Numbered from the stretch's first letter, positions 16,970-27,373 are shown. The stretch is 39,335 nt of DNA from JBHIAG01 sp046758465 (GCA_046758465.1 JBHIAG010000008.1:1-39335); one strand, 5' to 3'. Notes: generated by a model from the sequence alone, not told the origin. Program-made: numbers and translations.

Positions 16970-18828
16970 ATGCAGAGCCCGGCATCGAGTTGGGCGCACG
17001 CTACCTGGGGAACGGTCGCTGCCGGTTTCTCGTCTGGGCTCCTCGGGCAGAAACAATCGAGGTTCGACTCGTGGCGCCGCAGGAACGGACGGTGACAATG
17101 GAGAGGCAGGCGCGGGGTTACCATCAGGCCGTCCTGGAGAGCGCAGAACCGGGAAGCCTTTACCTCTACCGTCTGGACGGACACAAGGAACGGCCCGACC
17201 CTGCCTCGCGCTTCCAGCCCCAGGGGGTCCACGGGCCTTCCCAGGTGGTTGACCCCAGTGCGTTCACCTGGGAGGACGCGGACTGGTCCGGCTTGCCGCT
17301 CGAGGACCTCTTCTTCTACGAACTCCACGTCGGAACTTTCACGCCCGAAGGCACCTTGGACGCTGTCATCCCCTGGCTGGACGAGCTCAAGGAGCTGGGC
17401 GTGACGGCCGTCGAGCTGATGCCGGTGGCCCAGTTCCCGGGAGAGCGGAACTGGGGCTATGACGGCGTCTATCCTTTTGCGGTGCAGAACTCCTATGGAG
17501 GGCCCGAAAGTCTCAAAAAGTTAGTCAACGCCTGCCACCGGCGCGGGCTGGCGGTCGTGCTCGACGTCGTCTACAACCACCTCGGACCCGAGGGGAACTA
17601 CCTGGGAGAGTTCGGGCACTACTTCACCGACGTTTATAAGACCTTCTGGGGACCGGCGCTGAACTTCGACGGGGCGGAGAGTGATGAGGTCCGGCGCTTC
17701 TTCAGTGAAAATGCCCTTTACTGGGTCAGGGAGTTCCACATCGATGCGCTCCGGCTGGACGCAGTCCACGCCATCGTGGACTCTTCGGCGCGGACGTTTC
17801 TCGAGGAATTGGGCGCGCGTGTACATGAAGAGGCTAAACAGCTGCACCGCAGGGTTTATGTCATTCCTGAAAGTGCGAGCAACGACACACGCCTCATCCG
17901 GCTGCGGGAGCAGGGCGGATACGGGTTGGACGCGCAGTGGAACGACGATTTTCATCACGCCTTGCACGCACTCCTAACGGGGGAGCGGACCGGGTACTAT
18001 CAGGACTTTGGGGAGCCCTGGCATCTCGTCAAAGCCTTCCGGGAGGGTTATGTGTACTCGGGCGAGTACTCGGCTTTCCGGCGGCACCGGCACGGCCACT
18101 CCTCCCGGCACATTCCCGCCCACCGGTTTGTAGTGTTTGCGCAGAACCACGACCAAGTTGGGAACTGCAGGTTCGGCGAGCGCTTGAGCCAGTTGGCCTC
18201 CTTCGAGGGGCTCAAGCTAGCCGCCGGCGTGGTGCTGCTCTCCCCTTTTCTCCCTCTCCTGTTCATGGGCGAAGAGTACGGCGAGCTGGCGCCTTTCCAA
18301 TACTTCGTCAGCCACTCCGACCCAGACCTAATCGCGGCGGTGCGGAAAGGGCGCCGGGAGGAATTTGCCGCCTTCGGGTGGACGGGCGAGGTGCCCGACC
18401 CCCAGGACGAAGCGACCTTTGGGCGCTCAAAGCTCCAGCGTGAGCTGCGCGGGCAGGGACAGCACCGCGTGCTCGTAGAGTTCTATCAGGAACTGAGCCG
18501 GCTGCGAAGGGAGCATCCCGCCCTGGCCCGGCGCAGCAAGGAAGAGATGGATGTGGTCGGCTACGAAGCGGAGAAGGTGTTGCTGGTGCGGCGCTGGCAC
18601 GGCGACGCGCAAGCCTGCGCGGTCTTCAACTTCGGTGATGCGCGCCCCTCACTTCGCCTGCCGTTTCCGGCCGGGCGGTGGCGGAAGCGGCTGGATTCGG
18701 CCGAGGAGCGCTGGTGCGGGAACGGAAGTTCGCTCCCGGTTGCGCTACACTCACCGGGGGAAATTTCTTTGACCCTGAATCCCAAAGCGTTCGTCCTTTT
18801 CACGCGCGCAGAACAGGCCGGGCCCTAG
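16966..18828 (+). CDS. treZ: malto-oligosyltrehalose trehalohydrolase
   Basis: This 620-residue GH13 enzyme releases trehalose from maltooligosyl trehalose, the product of TreY. An N-terminal CBM48-like domain (about 10-95, FLVWAPRAETIEVRL) precedes the barrel with FFYELHVGTFTPEGT, NWGYDGVYPFAVQNSYGG and DVVYNHLGPEGNYL. The catalytic residues fit Asp265 (DALRLDAVHAI), Glu302 (VIPESASND) and Asp396 (AQNHDQVGN). GTG 16966 was chosen because the start overlaps the glgB TGA (GTGA) and AGGA lies 8 bases upstream; the longer open frame upstream shadows glgB. The GH57 gene follows with no spacer. Confidence 0.95.
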
Positions 18829-21246
18829 ATGGAACGCTATAGCTGCATTCACAGTCATTTCTACCAGCCGCCACGAGAAAACCCGTGGCTCGAGGCAATC
18901 GAACTGCAAGATTCGGCCTATCCGTACCACGACTGGAACGAGCGCATCACGGCAGAGTGTTACGAGCCGAACGCGGCCTCCCGCATCTTAGACGGCGAGG
19001 GGCGAATTGAGCACATCGTCAACAACTACGCCCGCATCAGCTTCAATTTTGGCCCCACGCTGCTCTCCTGGTTGGAGGCGAATGACCCGAACGTCTATCA
19101 AGCCATCTTTGAGGCCGACCGGCAAAGCCGGCAGAACTTCTCCGGGCACGGCTCGGCGCTCGCTCAAGTCTACAACCACATGATCCTGCCGCTGGCGAAC
19201 CGGCGCGACAAATACACCCAAGTACTCTGGGGAATCCGCGACTTCGAGTGGCGTTTCGGGCGCTCCCCGGAAGGGATGTGGCTGCCGGAGGCGGCGGTGG
19301 ACCTGGTAACACTCGAAATTCTGGCGGAGCTGGGGATCCGGTTCACAATCTTGGCTCCCCACCAGGCCCGGCGCGTGCGCAAACTCGGCGGTCGTGCCTG
19401 GCGGGACGTCAGCGGCGGACGTATCGACCCATCAATGGTCTACGAGCTGCGTTTGGCCTCGGGCCGGAAGATTAACCTTTTCTTCTACGATGGCCCGATC
19501 TCGCGTGCTGTCGCCTTTGAGCACCTGCTCACCCGGGGGGAGGAATTTGCGCAGCGGCTGCTCAGCGGCTTCTCGGAGGCGCGCCCCTGGCCCCAACTCG
19601 TCCACATCGCCACGGACGGTGAAACCTACGGCCATCACCACCGGCACGGAGACATGGCGCTGGCCTACGCCCTGCACCATATTGAGTCGAACAACCTGGC
19701 ACGAATCACCAACTACGGGGAATACCTGGAACGCCACCCGCCCACCCACCAGGTGGAAATCTTCCAAAAGACCTCCTGGAGCTGCGCCCACGGGGTCGAG
19801 CGGTGGTGGAGAGACTGCGGCTGCAACTCCGGCCTGCACCCAAGATGGAACCAGGCGTGGCGAACGCCGCTGCGAGATGCCCTCGATCGGCTGCGGGATA
19901 CGCTCGCCCCCCAGTACGAAGAGAAAGCACGGCAGTTTCTCAAAGACCCCTGGGGGGCGAGAGACGATTACATCGAAGTGATTCTCGACCGTTCGCCGGA
20001 GAACGTTGAACAGTTCCTGTCGAAGTACACCTGCCGCGACCTGGCGGAGGCGGAGAAGGTGATAGTGTTGAAGCTGCTGGAACTTCAGCGCCACACGATG
20101 CTGATGTACACGAGCTGCGGCTGGTTTTTCGACGAGCTCTCCGGCATCGAGACGGTGCAGGTCATACAGTACGCCGGGCGCGCCATCCAGTTGGCGCAGG
20201 GACTATGGGGCGACCCGATCGAACCGGTATTCCTGGACATGCTGGCACAGGCGAAGAGCAGCATTCCCGAGCACCGGGATGGCGCACACATTTACGAGAA
20301 GTTCGTAAAGCCGGCGATGGTGAACTGGGAGAAGGTCGCGGCCCACTACGCCATCAGCTCCCTGTTCGAGTCCTACGCCGAGCAGGCGCGCATCTACTGC
20401 TACACGGTCACCCGCGAAGATTACCGCAGCTTCGAAGCGGGCAAGGCGAAGCTGGCTATCGGGCGGGCGCAATTCACCTCGGAGATCACCCGAGAATCGG
20501 CCTCGCTGAGCTTCGGGGTGCTGCAGTTCGGCGACCACAACTTGAACGGCGGCGTGCGAGAGTTCCGCGGGGAGGAAGCCTACCAAACTCTGATCCAGGA
20601 GGTGGCCGGACCCTTCGCCAGCGCAGACTTCGCCGCGGTCATTCGACTTCTCGACCGGCACTTTGGCGAGTCCACCTACTCCCTCAAGTCGCTCTTCCGG
20701 GACGAGCAGCGCAAAATCCTGAATCTGATCATGGAGTCGACCCTGGCCGAAACTGAAGCCATCTACCGCCAGATCTACGATCACCATGCCCCGCTGATGA
20801 GCTTCCTCACGGACCTGGGCACCCCCCTGCCCAAGGTCTTCCACACGACCGCCGAGTTCGTGCTCAACACCAACCTCCGCCGGGCCTTCGAGCACGAGGA
20901 GCTCGACTTGGAGCGCATCGCCACGCTGCTGGACGTGGTCCGCCAGGAAAACGTGGCGCTCGACGCAGCCGGCCTCGCCTACGCACTGGAGCAGACCATC
21001 GAGCGGATGGCAGAGCAGCTCCTGGCCAGCCCCACCGACCTCATGCTCCTCCAGAAGCTCGAGGCCGTGACTGACCTAGTGCGCTCGCTGCCCTTCGAGG
21101 TGAATCTCTGGAAGGTGCAGAACGTCTACTACGAAATGCTACAGAGATTTTATCCTGAGTTTCGCTCCCGCGCCGACAAGGACGCGCAGGAATGGCTTGG
21201 CCACTTTACCCCCCTGGGCGAAAAACTCTCGGTCCGGGTGCGATAA
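18829..21246 (+). CDS. GH57-family protein with DUF3536 domain
   Basis: This 805-residue protein carries the GH57 motifs: HSHFYQPPREN at the N-terminus (motif 1), GMWLPEAAVD with Glu154 as the expected nucleophile, and IATDGETYGHHH with Asp263 as the expected acid/base. A conserved W-rich stretch (KTSWSCAHGVERWW) follows, and the C-terminal half matches the DUF3536 type. GH57 enzymes act on alpha-glucans as amylases, glucanotransferases, branching enzymes or amylopullulanases; the activity of the DUF3536 group is not established to my knowledge. The ATG lies directly after the treZ TAG and has no strong Shine-Dalgarno, so it is probably translated by coupling. Its place between treZ and treY, where a debranching enzyme (treX/glgX) is often found, suggests a role in feeding linear chains to TreY. 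Confidence 0.9.
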   Translation: MERYSCIHSHFYQPPRENPWLEAIELQDSAYPYHDWNERITAECYEPNAASRILDGEGRIEHIVNNYARISFNFGPTLLSWLEANDPNVYQAIFEADRQSRQNFSGHGSALAQVYNHMILPLANRRDKYTQVLWGIRDFEWRFGRSPEGMWLPEAAVDLVTLEILAELGIRFTILAPHQARRVRKLGGRAWRDVSGGRIDPSMVYELRLASGRKINLFFYDGPISRAVAFEHLLTRGEEFAQRLLSGFSEARPWPQLVHIATDGETYGHHHRHGDMALAYALHHIESNNLARITNYGEYLERHPPTHQVEIFQKTSWSCAHGVERWWRDCGCNSGLHPRWNQAWRTPLRDALDRLRDTLAPQYEEKARQFLKDPWGARDDYIEVILDRSPENVEQFLSKYTCRDLAEAEKVIVLKLLELQRHTMLMYTSCGWFFDELSGIETVQVIQYAGRAIQLAQGLWGDPIEPVFLDMLAQAKSSIPEHRDGAHIYEKFVKPAMVNWEKVAAHYAISSLFESYAEQARIYCYTVTREDYRSFEAGKAKLAIGRAQFTSEITRESASLSFGVLQFGDHNLNGGVREFRGEEAYQTLIQEVAGPFASADFAAVIRLLDRHFGESTYSLKSLFRDEQRKILNLIMESTLAETEAIYRQIYDHHAPLMSFLTDLGTPLPKVFHTTAEFVLNTNLRRAFEHEELDLERIATLLDVVRQENVALDAAGLAYALEQTIERMAEQLLASPTDLMLLQKLEAVTDLVRSLPFEVNLWKVQNVYYEMLQRFYPEFRSRADKDAQEWLGHFTPLGEKLSVRVR

Positions 21247-21255
21247 CCACAGGTG

Positions 21256-24105
21256 ATGCCGACCCCGCGGGTTCCGTGTGCCAGCTACCGACTTCAGTTC
21301 CGCCGGCAATTTCGTTTCGCAGACGCCCGGGCGCTCGTTCCCTATCTCGCTGCGCTCGGCATCACCGACATCTATGCCTCTCCTCTGCTCACTGCCCGGC
21401 ACGGCAGCCCGCACGGCTACGACGTAACCGACCCCGCGCGGCTCAACCCGGAGCTGGGTACCGAGGAGGAATTCGAGGCGCTGGTCGGCGCGCTCCGCCG
21501 CCACGGGATGGGGTTGTTGCTGGACATCGTCCCCAACCACATGGCCGCCAGCAGCGAGAACCCGTGGTGGATGGATGTCCTAGAGAATGGCCCCGGTTCG
21601 TCCTACGCCGCTTTCTTCGACATTGACTGGCAGCCCACCAACAGGACACTGGAAAATAAAGTCCTGCTTCCCATCCTCGGCGAGCCATACCGTCAGGCGC
21701 GGGAAAACCAAAACCTGCACTTGCGGCTGGAGGCAAACGGCTTCTTTGTCCGCTACTACGAAGTCAAGCTGCCACTGGCACCCAGATCGTATGGCCGCAT
21801 CCTGACACACCGGCTGGACGCCCTAGAAAAAGCCCTCGGGTCCAACCACACTGGCGTGCGAGAGCTCAAGGCCCTGCTCGCAACCAGCGAACACCTGCCC
21901 GCAGCCACCGCAGTGGATGCGGAAGCGGCCAAGGAAAGGCACCGGGCAAAGGAGTCACTCACGCAAAGGCTCTGGCGGCTCTACCACGGCCACGCCGAGA
22001 TAAAAGACTTTCTCGATGAAAACCTGCGGCGCTTCAACGGCGCACCGGGAGCTGCGGGGAGCTTCGAGCTATTGGATCGCTTGCTGGACGAGCAGGCCTA
22101 CCGGCTCTCGTTCTGGCGCGAAGGCGACACCGAGGTCAACTACCGACGCTTCTTCGCCCTCAGCGACCTCGTCTGCATCCGCGTTGAGGCGCCACGGGTG
22201 TTCGAGGCCACCCACGCGCTGGTGCTGAGGCTGGTCAAGGAGGGCAAGGTCACGGGCTTGCGGGTGGACCACATCGATGGTCTCTACGATCCTCTCGACT
22301 ACCTGTGCCGGCTGCAGGCCACCAGCGGCAAGCGGGACCCACGCTTGTACGTCATCGTGGAGAAAATTCTCAGCGGCGATGAGCACTTACCCGCGGACTG
22401 GCCGGTTGCGGGTACGACCGGATACGAATTCCTAAATACATTGAATGGGATTTTTGTGGACGCGCGCGGGCTCCAGGCGTTGAACACTGGCTACACCCGC
22501 TTCATCAAGTCCAAGCTGGCCTTTGAGGAAGTGGTCTATGAGAAGAAAAAACAGGTCATCGCAACCCTGTTCGTGGGCGAGATGCACGCCCTGGGGGAGC
22601 AGTTGCGGCGGCTGGCGGCGCAGGATCGGCAGGGACGTAGGATCGCGGGGGAGGAATTGGCGCAGGCGTTGGTGGAGGTGACCGCCTGCTTCCCTGTTTA
22701 CCGAACTTACCTGCGAGATTTTCAGGTAGCGGCCAGGGATCGCCGCACCATCGAATTTACCGCCAAGGATGCCCGCCGGCGAAACCCGGCCCTAAAGGCT
22801 GCCTTGGACTTCCTGCGGCGCGTGCTGTTGTTGGAGGGCCCGGGCAGGGAACAAAAGGAGGCGTGGCTTGGGTTCGTGCGGCGTTGGCAGCAATACACCG
22901 GCCCGATCATGGCCAAGGGGTTCGAGGACACCGCGCTCTACGCCTACAACCGCCTGGTCTCCTTGAACGAGGTCGGCGGTGACCCGGGGGCCGGGGCCGT
23001 GCGGGACGATACGCTCCACCATCGGTTCCGGGCCCGGCAGAAGCGCTGGCCCTGCGCGCTCAACGCGACCTCCACGCACGACACCAAGCGCAGCGAGGAC
23101 GTCCGGGCGCGCATCAACCTCCTCTCCGAAGTCCCCGCGGTGTGGGAAAAGCATTTGAAGCGCTGGAGCCGGTGGAACCAGGCGAAGAAACGCATGGTAA
23201 ACGGGTGGGCCGTGCCTGACCCGAACGAAGAGGTTCTGCTCTACCAGTCGCTCCTGGGCGCCTGGCCGCTCGCGGAGGAAGAAGTGCCCACCTTTCAGGA
23301 GCGGCTCAAGAGTTACGCAGTCAAGGCCGCCCGGGAGGCTAAGGTTCACACGAGCTGGCATGAGCCGAGCGCTGAACACGAGAACGCACTTGTAGAGTTC
23401 ATCGAATCTATCCTGAAACCTTCAGCTACGAACGAGTTTTTACAGGACTTTTTGCAGTTCCAGAAGCAGATGGCTCCCTACGGGGCGTTGAACGCGCTGG
23501 CGCAGGTGCTGGTCAAGATTGCTGCGCCCGGAGTGCCCGACTTCTACCAGGGAACGGAGCTGTGGGACTTCAGCCTGGTGGACCCGGACAACCGGCGCCC
23601 GGTGAACTTCCAAAAGAGGGCGCAACTCCTCGAGACGCTCAAAAGGCAGGAGCCCGCCGGGCCACTGGCTCTTGTGCGCGACCTCCTTACGGATTGGAAG
23701 GACGGCCGGGTCAAGCTGTATGTGACTTACCAGGCACTGGCTTTCCGCCGGGCTCACCGGGAGTTGTTCCTTGAAGGGGACTACATCCCGCTTCACGTGT
23801 TGGGGGCGAGGAAGGAGAACGTATGTGCCTTTGCCCGGCGGACGGCAGAGGATTGGGCGCTGGTGGTCGTCCCGCGGCTGCCGACGAAGCTAGTGGCTGC
23901 GGGCAAGTTTCCTCTGGGGCAGAAGGTGTGGGGGACAAGCGGCGTCATCGTGCCGCGGCCAGCCCCGGCGCGCTGGCGCAACGTCCTGACAGGCGAAACC
24001 CTGGAAGTCTCGCGGGGAACCAGAAAGAGGGTATTGCGTCTTGGCAATGTGCTGCGGAATTTCCCCGTGGCCTTGCTGGCCGCAGCTTCGCCGCAGGCGC
24101 ACTAG
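21256..24105 (+). CDS. treY: malto-oligosyltrehalose synthase
   Basis: This 949-residue intramolecular transglucosylase converts the reducing end of maltodextrins to an alpha,alpha-1,1 (trehalose) linkage. Seen are CASYRLQFRRQFRFADARALVPYL at the N-terminus (split here for length: YRLQF then FADA), DIVPNHMAASSENPWW, GLRVDHIDGL with Asp338, YVIVEKILSGDEHLP with Glu369 and STHDTKRSEDVRAR with Asp609. GVPDFYQGTELWDFSLVDPDNRRPV is the typical late motif. ATG 21256 is adjacent to an in-frame GTG 21253, and either could start; the Shine-Dalgarno is weak. It is the last gene of the operon. Its TAG overlaps the stop of the convergent small membrane gene in the palindrome CTAG. Confidence 0.95.
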   Translation: MPTPRVPCASYRLQFRRQFRFADARALVPYLAALGITDIYASPLLTARHGSPHGYDVTDPARLNPELGTEEEFEALVGALRRHGMGLLLDIVPNHMAASSENPWWMDVLENGPGSSYAAFFDIDWQPTNRTLENKVLLPILGEPYRQARENQNLHLRLEANGFFVRYYEVKLPLAPRSYGRILTHRLDALEKALGSNHTGVRELKALLATSEHLPAATAVDAEAAKERHRAKESLTQRLWRLYHGHAEIKDFLDENLRRFNGAPGAAGSFELLDRLLDEQAYRLSFWREGDTEVNYRRFFALSDLVCIRVEAPRVFEATHALVLRLVKEGKVTGLRVDHIDGLYDPLDYLCRLQATSGKRDPRLYVIVEKILSGDEHLPADWPVAGTTGYEFLNTLNGIFVDARGLQALNTGYTRFIKSKLAFEEVVYEKKKQVIATLFVGEMHALGEQLRRLAAQDRQGRRIAGEELAQALVEVTACFPVYRTYLRDFQVAARDRRTIEFTAKDARRRNPALKAALDFLRRVLLLEGPGREQKEAWLGFVRRWQQYTGPIMAKGFEDTALYAYNRLVSLNEVGGDPGAGAVRDDTLHHRFRARQKRWPCALNATSTHDTKRSEDVRARINLLSEVPAVWEKHLKRWSRWNQAKKRMVNGWAVPDPNEEVLLYQSLLGAWPLAEEEVPTFQERLKSYAVKAAREAKVHTSWHEPSAEHENALVEFIESILKPSATNEFLQDFLQFQKQMAPYGALNALAQVLVKIAAPGVPDFYQGTELWDFSLVDPDNRRPVNFQKRAQLLETLKRQEPAGPLALVRDLLTDWKDGRVKLYVTYQALAFRRAHRELFLEGDYIPLHVLGARKENVCAFARRTAEDWALVVVPRLPTKLVAAGKFPLGQKVWGTSGVIVPRPAPARWRNVLTGETLEVSRGTRKRVLRLGNVLRNFPVALLAAASPQAH

Positions 24106-24302
24106 CGCGGAAAAGGAAACATGAGCCAACCCAGGGCAATCGCCACCAGGAGAAAGGCCAGAAACGACCAGAGGAAATACTTCACGCGTTCGCTGAGGCG
24201 TTTCTTGTTCAGGAAGGTAAAGACCAGCGAGGTAAAGAAGGCAAACAACGCCATCGCCTGAAAGTGGCTCAGGATGAGGGTATCGGCGAGAGAGGCAAGC
24301 AT
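24102..24302 (-). CDS. small two-helix membrane protein
   Basis: This 66-residue protein has two hydrophobic helices (about 14-30 and 43-61) joined by a basic loop (NKKRLSERVK). It is not recognised. ATG 24302 has AAGGA 5 bases upstream and follows the DUF6677 stop by one base, so the two are translated together. It may be a partner of the DUF6677 protein. It is convergent with treY, sharing the bases of the stop codon. Confidence 0.65.
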   Translation of the reverse strand: MLASLADTLILSHFQAMALFAFFTSLVFTFLNKKRLSERVKYFLWSFLAFLLVAIALGWLMFPFPR

Positions 24303-24303
24303 T

Positions 24304-24726
24304 TTATTCCTTTTTCCCCACAGCGATATCGTAGGCATCGAGCGCGGTCAAGAGGTTGAGCAAGCCCGCCGTCAAAAAGAACACCGTGCCGTAGTCGCCG
24401 AGCGCACGTGACAGGTCACCCCTACCCAAATCCACCAGCTTAGCACCTAAGAAGAATAGCCCGGCACACAGGTCCCCCAGGAAGCCAAGCAGACGGAAAA
24501 GATTGCCGGGCTCCCAGCCAAACAACCGCCCGCCCATGGCCAGGCCGAGTCCCGCCAGGGCGAGGATGGAGAAGAAAAAGACGGCGGCGCGGTCGAGTTT
24601 CCGCAAGACGAGATGTCCCAAGCCGGGCACCAGCCAGCCCGCCAGGCCGATGGCGTAGGGCTTCCAGCGCGTCCCCGTGGCCGGTGGACTTTCGCTCACA
24701 GCCGTTTTGTTTGCCTCTTGCTCCAT
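24304..24726 (-). CDS. DUF6677-type membrane protein
   Basis: This 140-residue protein has four hydrophobic segments with the pattern WLVPGLGHLVLRK, LGLAMGGRLFGWEPG, and a conserved end reading DYGTVFFLTAGLLNLLTALDAYDIAVGKK. These match a family known mainly from acidobacteria (DUF6677 by recall). Its function is unknown. The first 18 residues are hydrophilic. ATG 24726 follows the M24 peptidase gene by 5 bases with a G-rich ribosome site directly before it. The co-transcribed neighbours are the M24 peptidase and a 66-residue membrane protein. Confidence 0.75.
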   Translation of the reverse strand: MEQEANKTAVSESPPATGTRWKPYAIGLAGWLVPGLGHLVLRKLDRAAVFFFSILALAGLGLAMGGRLFGWEPGNLFRLLGFLGDLCAGLFFLGAKLVDLGRGDLSRALGDYGTVFFLTAGLLNLLTALDAYDIAVGKKE

Positions 24727-24731
24727 TCCCC

Positions 24732-25910
24732 CTACTCTAAGATGCGCACAATCTCGTCCTGGATGCGGCCAGTGACCCAGGCGTCGCGTTCGTCGGCGTA
24801 AACGTTCACTTCCAGCCGGACGCCGAACTCCGGCAGGTAGATACCCGGTTCGATGGAGAAACAGGTACGGGCGACGACTTCGCGTGCGTCGCGGGTTTCT
24901 AGGTTGTCCATGTTGGCACCGGTGGAATGAATCTCGGTGCCGAGGGAGTGGCCGGTGCGATGGAGGAAGGAGTCGCCGTAGCCGCGAGCGCGAATGAGGC
25001 CGCGGGCCACGTCGTCCACCTGGTAGCCATAGATTGGCTGGCCGCGCCGGCGGGCCTGCGCGACGAAGGCGATGGCCTGATTACGCGCCTCTTTGACGAT
25101 TGCGAAAATTTCCTGCTGGCGCACGGACAGTTCGGCTCCCGCGGAGCCCACCCAGGTGATGTCATAGTAGACCGCGTCGGGTGTTTTCAGCTTGGCCCAG
25201 ATGTCGAGCAAGACCCAGTCGCCGCGGCGAATGGGGCGCGCCCGGTCCGGCCGCGGCTCGTAGTGGGGATTGCCGCTACTTTCGTTGACGGCCACGATGG
25301 GCGGGTCGTCAGTCATGAGGCCTTCTGATTCAAACTGCCTCAGAATCCACTGCTGGAGCTCGTACTCGCTGAGGCTCTTGCCGGCCGCCACGAACTCGCG
25401 AATACGCCCGAACGCACGCTGCATAATGGTGTCCACTCGCTGGCCAGCAGCCCGGTGCATCTCGAATTGCTCTGGCGACCAGCAGGCTTCGAACAATTGT
25501 ACCAGGTCAGCCGAGGTGACCACTTCCCTGCCCAGGCTGCGGACAAGCTCAACCGTGCCGGCATCAACCAGCGAGACGTAGGGGATGGCATTCAGCGGCG
25601 AGTACTGCATGGCAATCTTCCGGGCCGGGCCCAGAATCTCGTTAAGTCCCGCCCGCTGCTCTTCCCAACTGGTGTAGTTGCGCTTGCTGCCCGGCAAGGG
25701 GTCAAGGCGCGCGGCCTCGATGCGGTGCACCAGTTTCTGCGGGGAGCCCTGGGCGGGGATGAAGTAGTACCAGCGGCGGGTCACAAGGCCCGGCTCGAGC
25801 CCGAGCAGGCGATACGCAATCGGGTCGCGGTGGTGGAAATCATAGAAGAGCCAGCCGTCCAGGCCCCGGCGGCAGAGCTGGTTCTGGACGGCGCTGAGGT
25901 TGAAGCTCAT
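24732..25910 (-). CDS. M24-family metallopeptidase (Xaa-Pro aminopeptidase/creatinase type)
   Basis: This 392-residue protein has a creatinase-type N-terminal domain (about 1-145) and a pita-bread catalytic domain. The five metal ligands are present: Asp236 (LLDIWAK), Asp250 (YYDITWVG), His321 (RTGHSLGTEIH), Glu354 (SIEPGIY) and Glu367 (VRLEVNVY). It probably removes N-terminal residues from Xaa-Pro peptides or acts on a related amide in the cytosol. No signal peptide is seen. The ATG overlaps the symporter stop (ATGA), implying that the import of a substrate and its hydrolysis are coupled. Confidence 0.9.
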   Translation of the reverse strand: MSFNLSAVQNQLCRRGLDGWLFYDFHHRDPIAYRLLGLEPGLVTRRWYYFIPAQGSPQKLVHRIEAARLDPLPGSKRNYTSWEEQRAGLNEILGPARKIAMQYSPLNAIPYVSLVDAGTVELVRSLGREVVTSADLVQLFEACWSPEQFEMHRAAGQRVDTIMQRAFGRIREFVAAGKSLSEYELQQWILRQFESEGLMTDDPPIVAVNESSGNPHYEPRPDRARPIRRGDWVLLDIWAKLKTPDAVYYDITWVGSAGAELSVRQQEIFAIVKEARNQAIAFVAQARRRGQPIYGYQVDDVARGLIRARGYGDSFLHRTGHSLGTEIHSTGANMDNLETRDAREVVARTCFSIEPGIYLPEFGVRLEVNVYADERDAWVTGRIQDEIVRILE

Positions 25911-27373
25911 GCCGGCCTGGTCTCCGGTTCCGGGCCGGCAAGGAAGGGCTTCACTTGCTCGGGGCGCGGAGGTTGAGTGAGAAAACTGACGAGGACAAGC
26001 AACAGCAGCGACAAACTGAGGGCCGGGACAACAGCATCCAGTTTGTGGGTAAGGTCAACAAAGGCGTTCCCGAGGGGGCCGAAGTCGCGGACCAGGTTCC
26101 AGCCGATGCTGACGGCGGTGCCGGCGAGGATGGAGATAAGAGCGCCAGCGCTTGTGGCGCGTCGCCAGAAAAACGCCGCCAGAACCACCGGCGTAATGGC
26201 GGCTCCATAGACGGTGTAGGCATAGAGTGCCATGCGCAGGATGGACTCCGTATGGGCGGCGAGAACGAGCGCTATGATGCCCAGCGCAAAGACAATGAGC
26301 CGGGAGAGCACCAAGATTTCGCGCTCGCTGGCTTTGGGCCGGAGGAAGCGATGATAAATATCGTGGATCAAGTTGGCGGCGGGCGAGAAGAGGTAGTTAT
26401 TCCCGGTGGAGATGACCTTGGCAAAGATGCCGCCGAGCAGCAGCGCGCCCAGCAGGGCGGGCAGGCCGCTGCGGGCGCTGATGGGGATGATGTCGCGGGG
26501 GTTGGCGTCGGTAAAGATAGCACTGCCGACAACAGCCAGGGCCACGATGACGGTCTCGAGCAGGATCGTGCCGACAATCCAGCCGCCGACAGCAATTTTA
26601 GCGTCGCGTTCCGAGCGGGCGGAGAAAAACTTCTGGTACATGGCTTGATTGCCGAGAATCAGAAAGAGTACGGGGAGAAAGAAGTTCAACGCTTGATACC
26701 ATCGGAGGGGTCCGAGGACCGTGAAGTGGTTTTCCGGGAGGCTGGCGCGGACTTGCTGCCAGCCGCCGCCGTGTTCGATGAGAACCGGCAGGGCCAGGCA
26801 AGCGGTTACCGTTACCAGAAGGCCGATGACAAGATCGAGATAGGCCACCGAAGCCATGCCCGCGAGCGCGGTAAAGGTGATGACGAAGGCGGCCATGATG
26901 TACATGCCCTGCTCGGGGCTGATCTGGTCGGGAAAAATGAGGTGAAGGATGTCACCGCCGCCGCGGAATTGATAGCTGGTGATTCCGGTGTAGGCGATGA
27001 CGATGGCCAAGGTGCCGAAGAGGCGAGCAAAGCGATTGTAGCGGGTTTCGAGCAGGTCGGGGACGGTGTACTGGGCAAAGCGGCGGGCGCGGCCGGCGAT
27101 CAATGCGATCACAATCAGTCCGACCCAGCCCCCGGCAGGTAGCCACAAGGAAGCGAAGCCGTTCTTGAAGGCATTCTCGGCGCCTGCGAACAGGCTGCCG
27201 GCGCCGATCCAGGACGAGAGCAAGGTAAAGACCAACACCGGCCAGGCCAGGCGGCGGCCGGCGACCATGAAGTCGGCCTTGGTACGGATCTTGAAGCTCT
27301 GCCAGATGCTGACGCCGAGTAGCGTGACCAGGATGACGACCAGGATCGCAATGTAGAGTGTCGCTTCCGACAT
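25907..27373 (-). CDS. sodium:solute symporter (SSS family)
   Basis: This protein of about 488 residues has 13 or so hydrophobic segments in the LeuT-like SSS arrangement. The N-terminus carries LYIAILVVILVTLLGVSIW, then KTKADFMVAGRR-like residues (here RTKADFMVAGRRLAW) and SSWIGAGSLFAGAENAF, where sodium and substrate bind in this family. GNQAMYQKFFSARSERDAK and STGNNYLFSPAANLIHDIYHRF are further family signatures. It imports a small solute with sodium. The partner M24 peptidase suggests a peptide or amino acid, but this is inference. ATG 27373 or GTG 27388 may be the start; neither has a strong Shine-Dalgarno. Confidence 0.88.
   Translation of the reverse strand: MSEATLYIAILVVILVTLLGVSIWQSFKIRTKADFMVAGRRLAWPVLVFTLLSSWIGAGSLFAGAENAFKNGFASLWLPAGGWVGLIVIALIAGRARRFAQYTVPDLLETRYNRFARLFGTLAIVIAYTGITSYQFRGGGDILHLIFPDQISPEQGMYIMAAFVITFTALAGMASVAYLDLVIGLLVTVTACLALPVLIEHGGGWQQVRASLPENHFTVLGPLRWYQALNFFLPVLFLILGNQAMYQKFFSARSERDAKIAVGGWIVGTILLETVIVALAVVGSAIFTDANPRDIIPISARSGLPALLGALLLGGIFAKVISTGNNYLFSPAANLIHDIYHRFLRPKASEREILVLSRLIVFALGIIALVLAAHTESILRMALYAYTVYGAAITPVVLAAFFWRRATSAGALISILAGTAVSIGWNLVRDFGPLGNAFVDLTHKLDAVVPALSLSLLLLVLVSFLTQPPRPEQVKPFLAGPEPETRPA

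Noticed and set aside
25955..27142. Plus-strand frame of 395 residues opposite the symporter
   Set aside because: Gly/Asp-rich translation is the expected mirror of a hydrophobic membrane protein gene.
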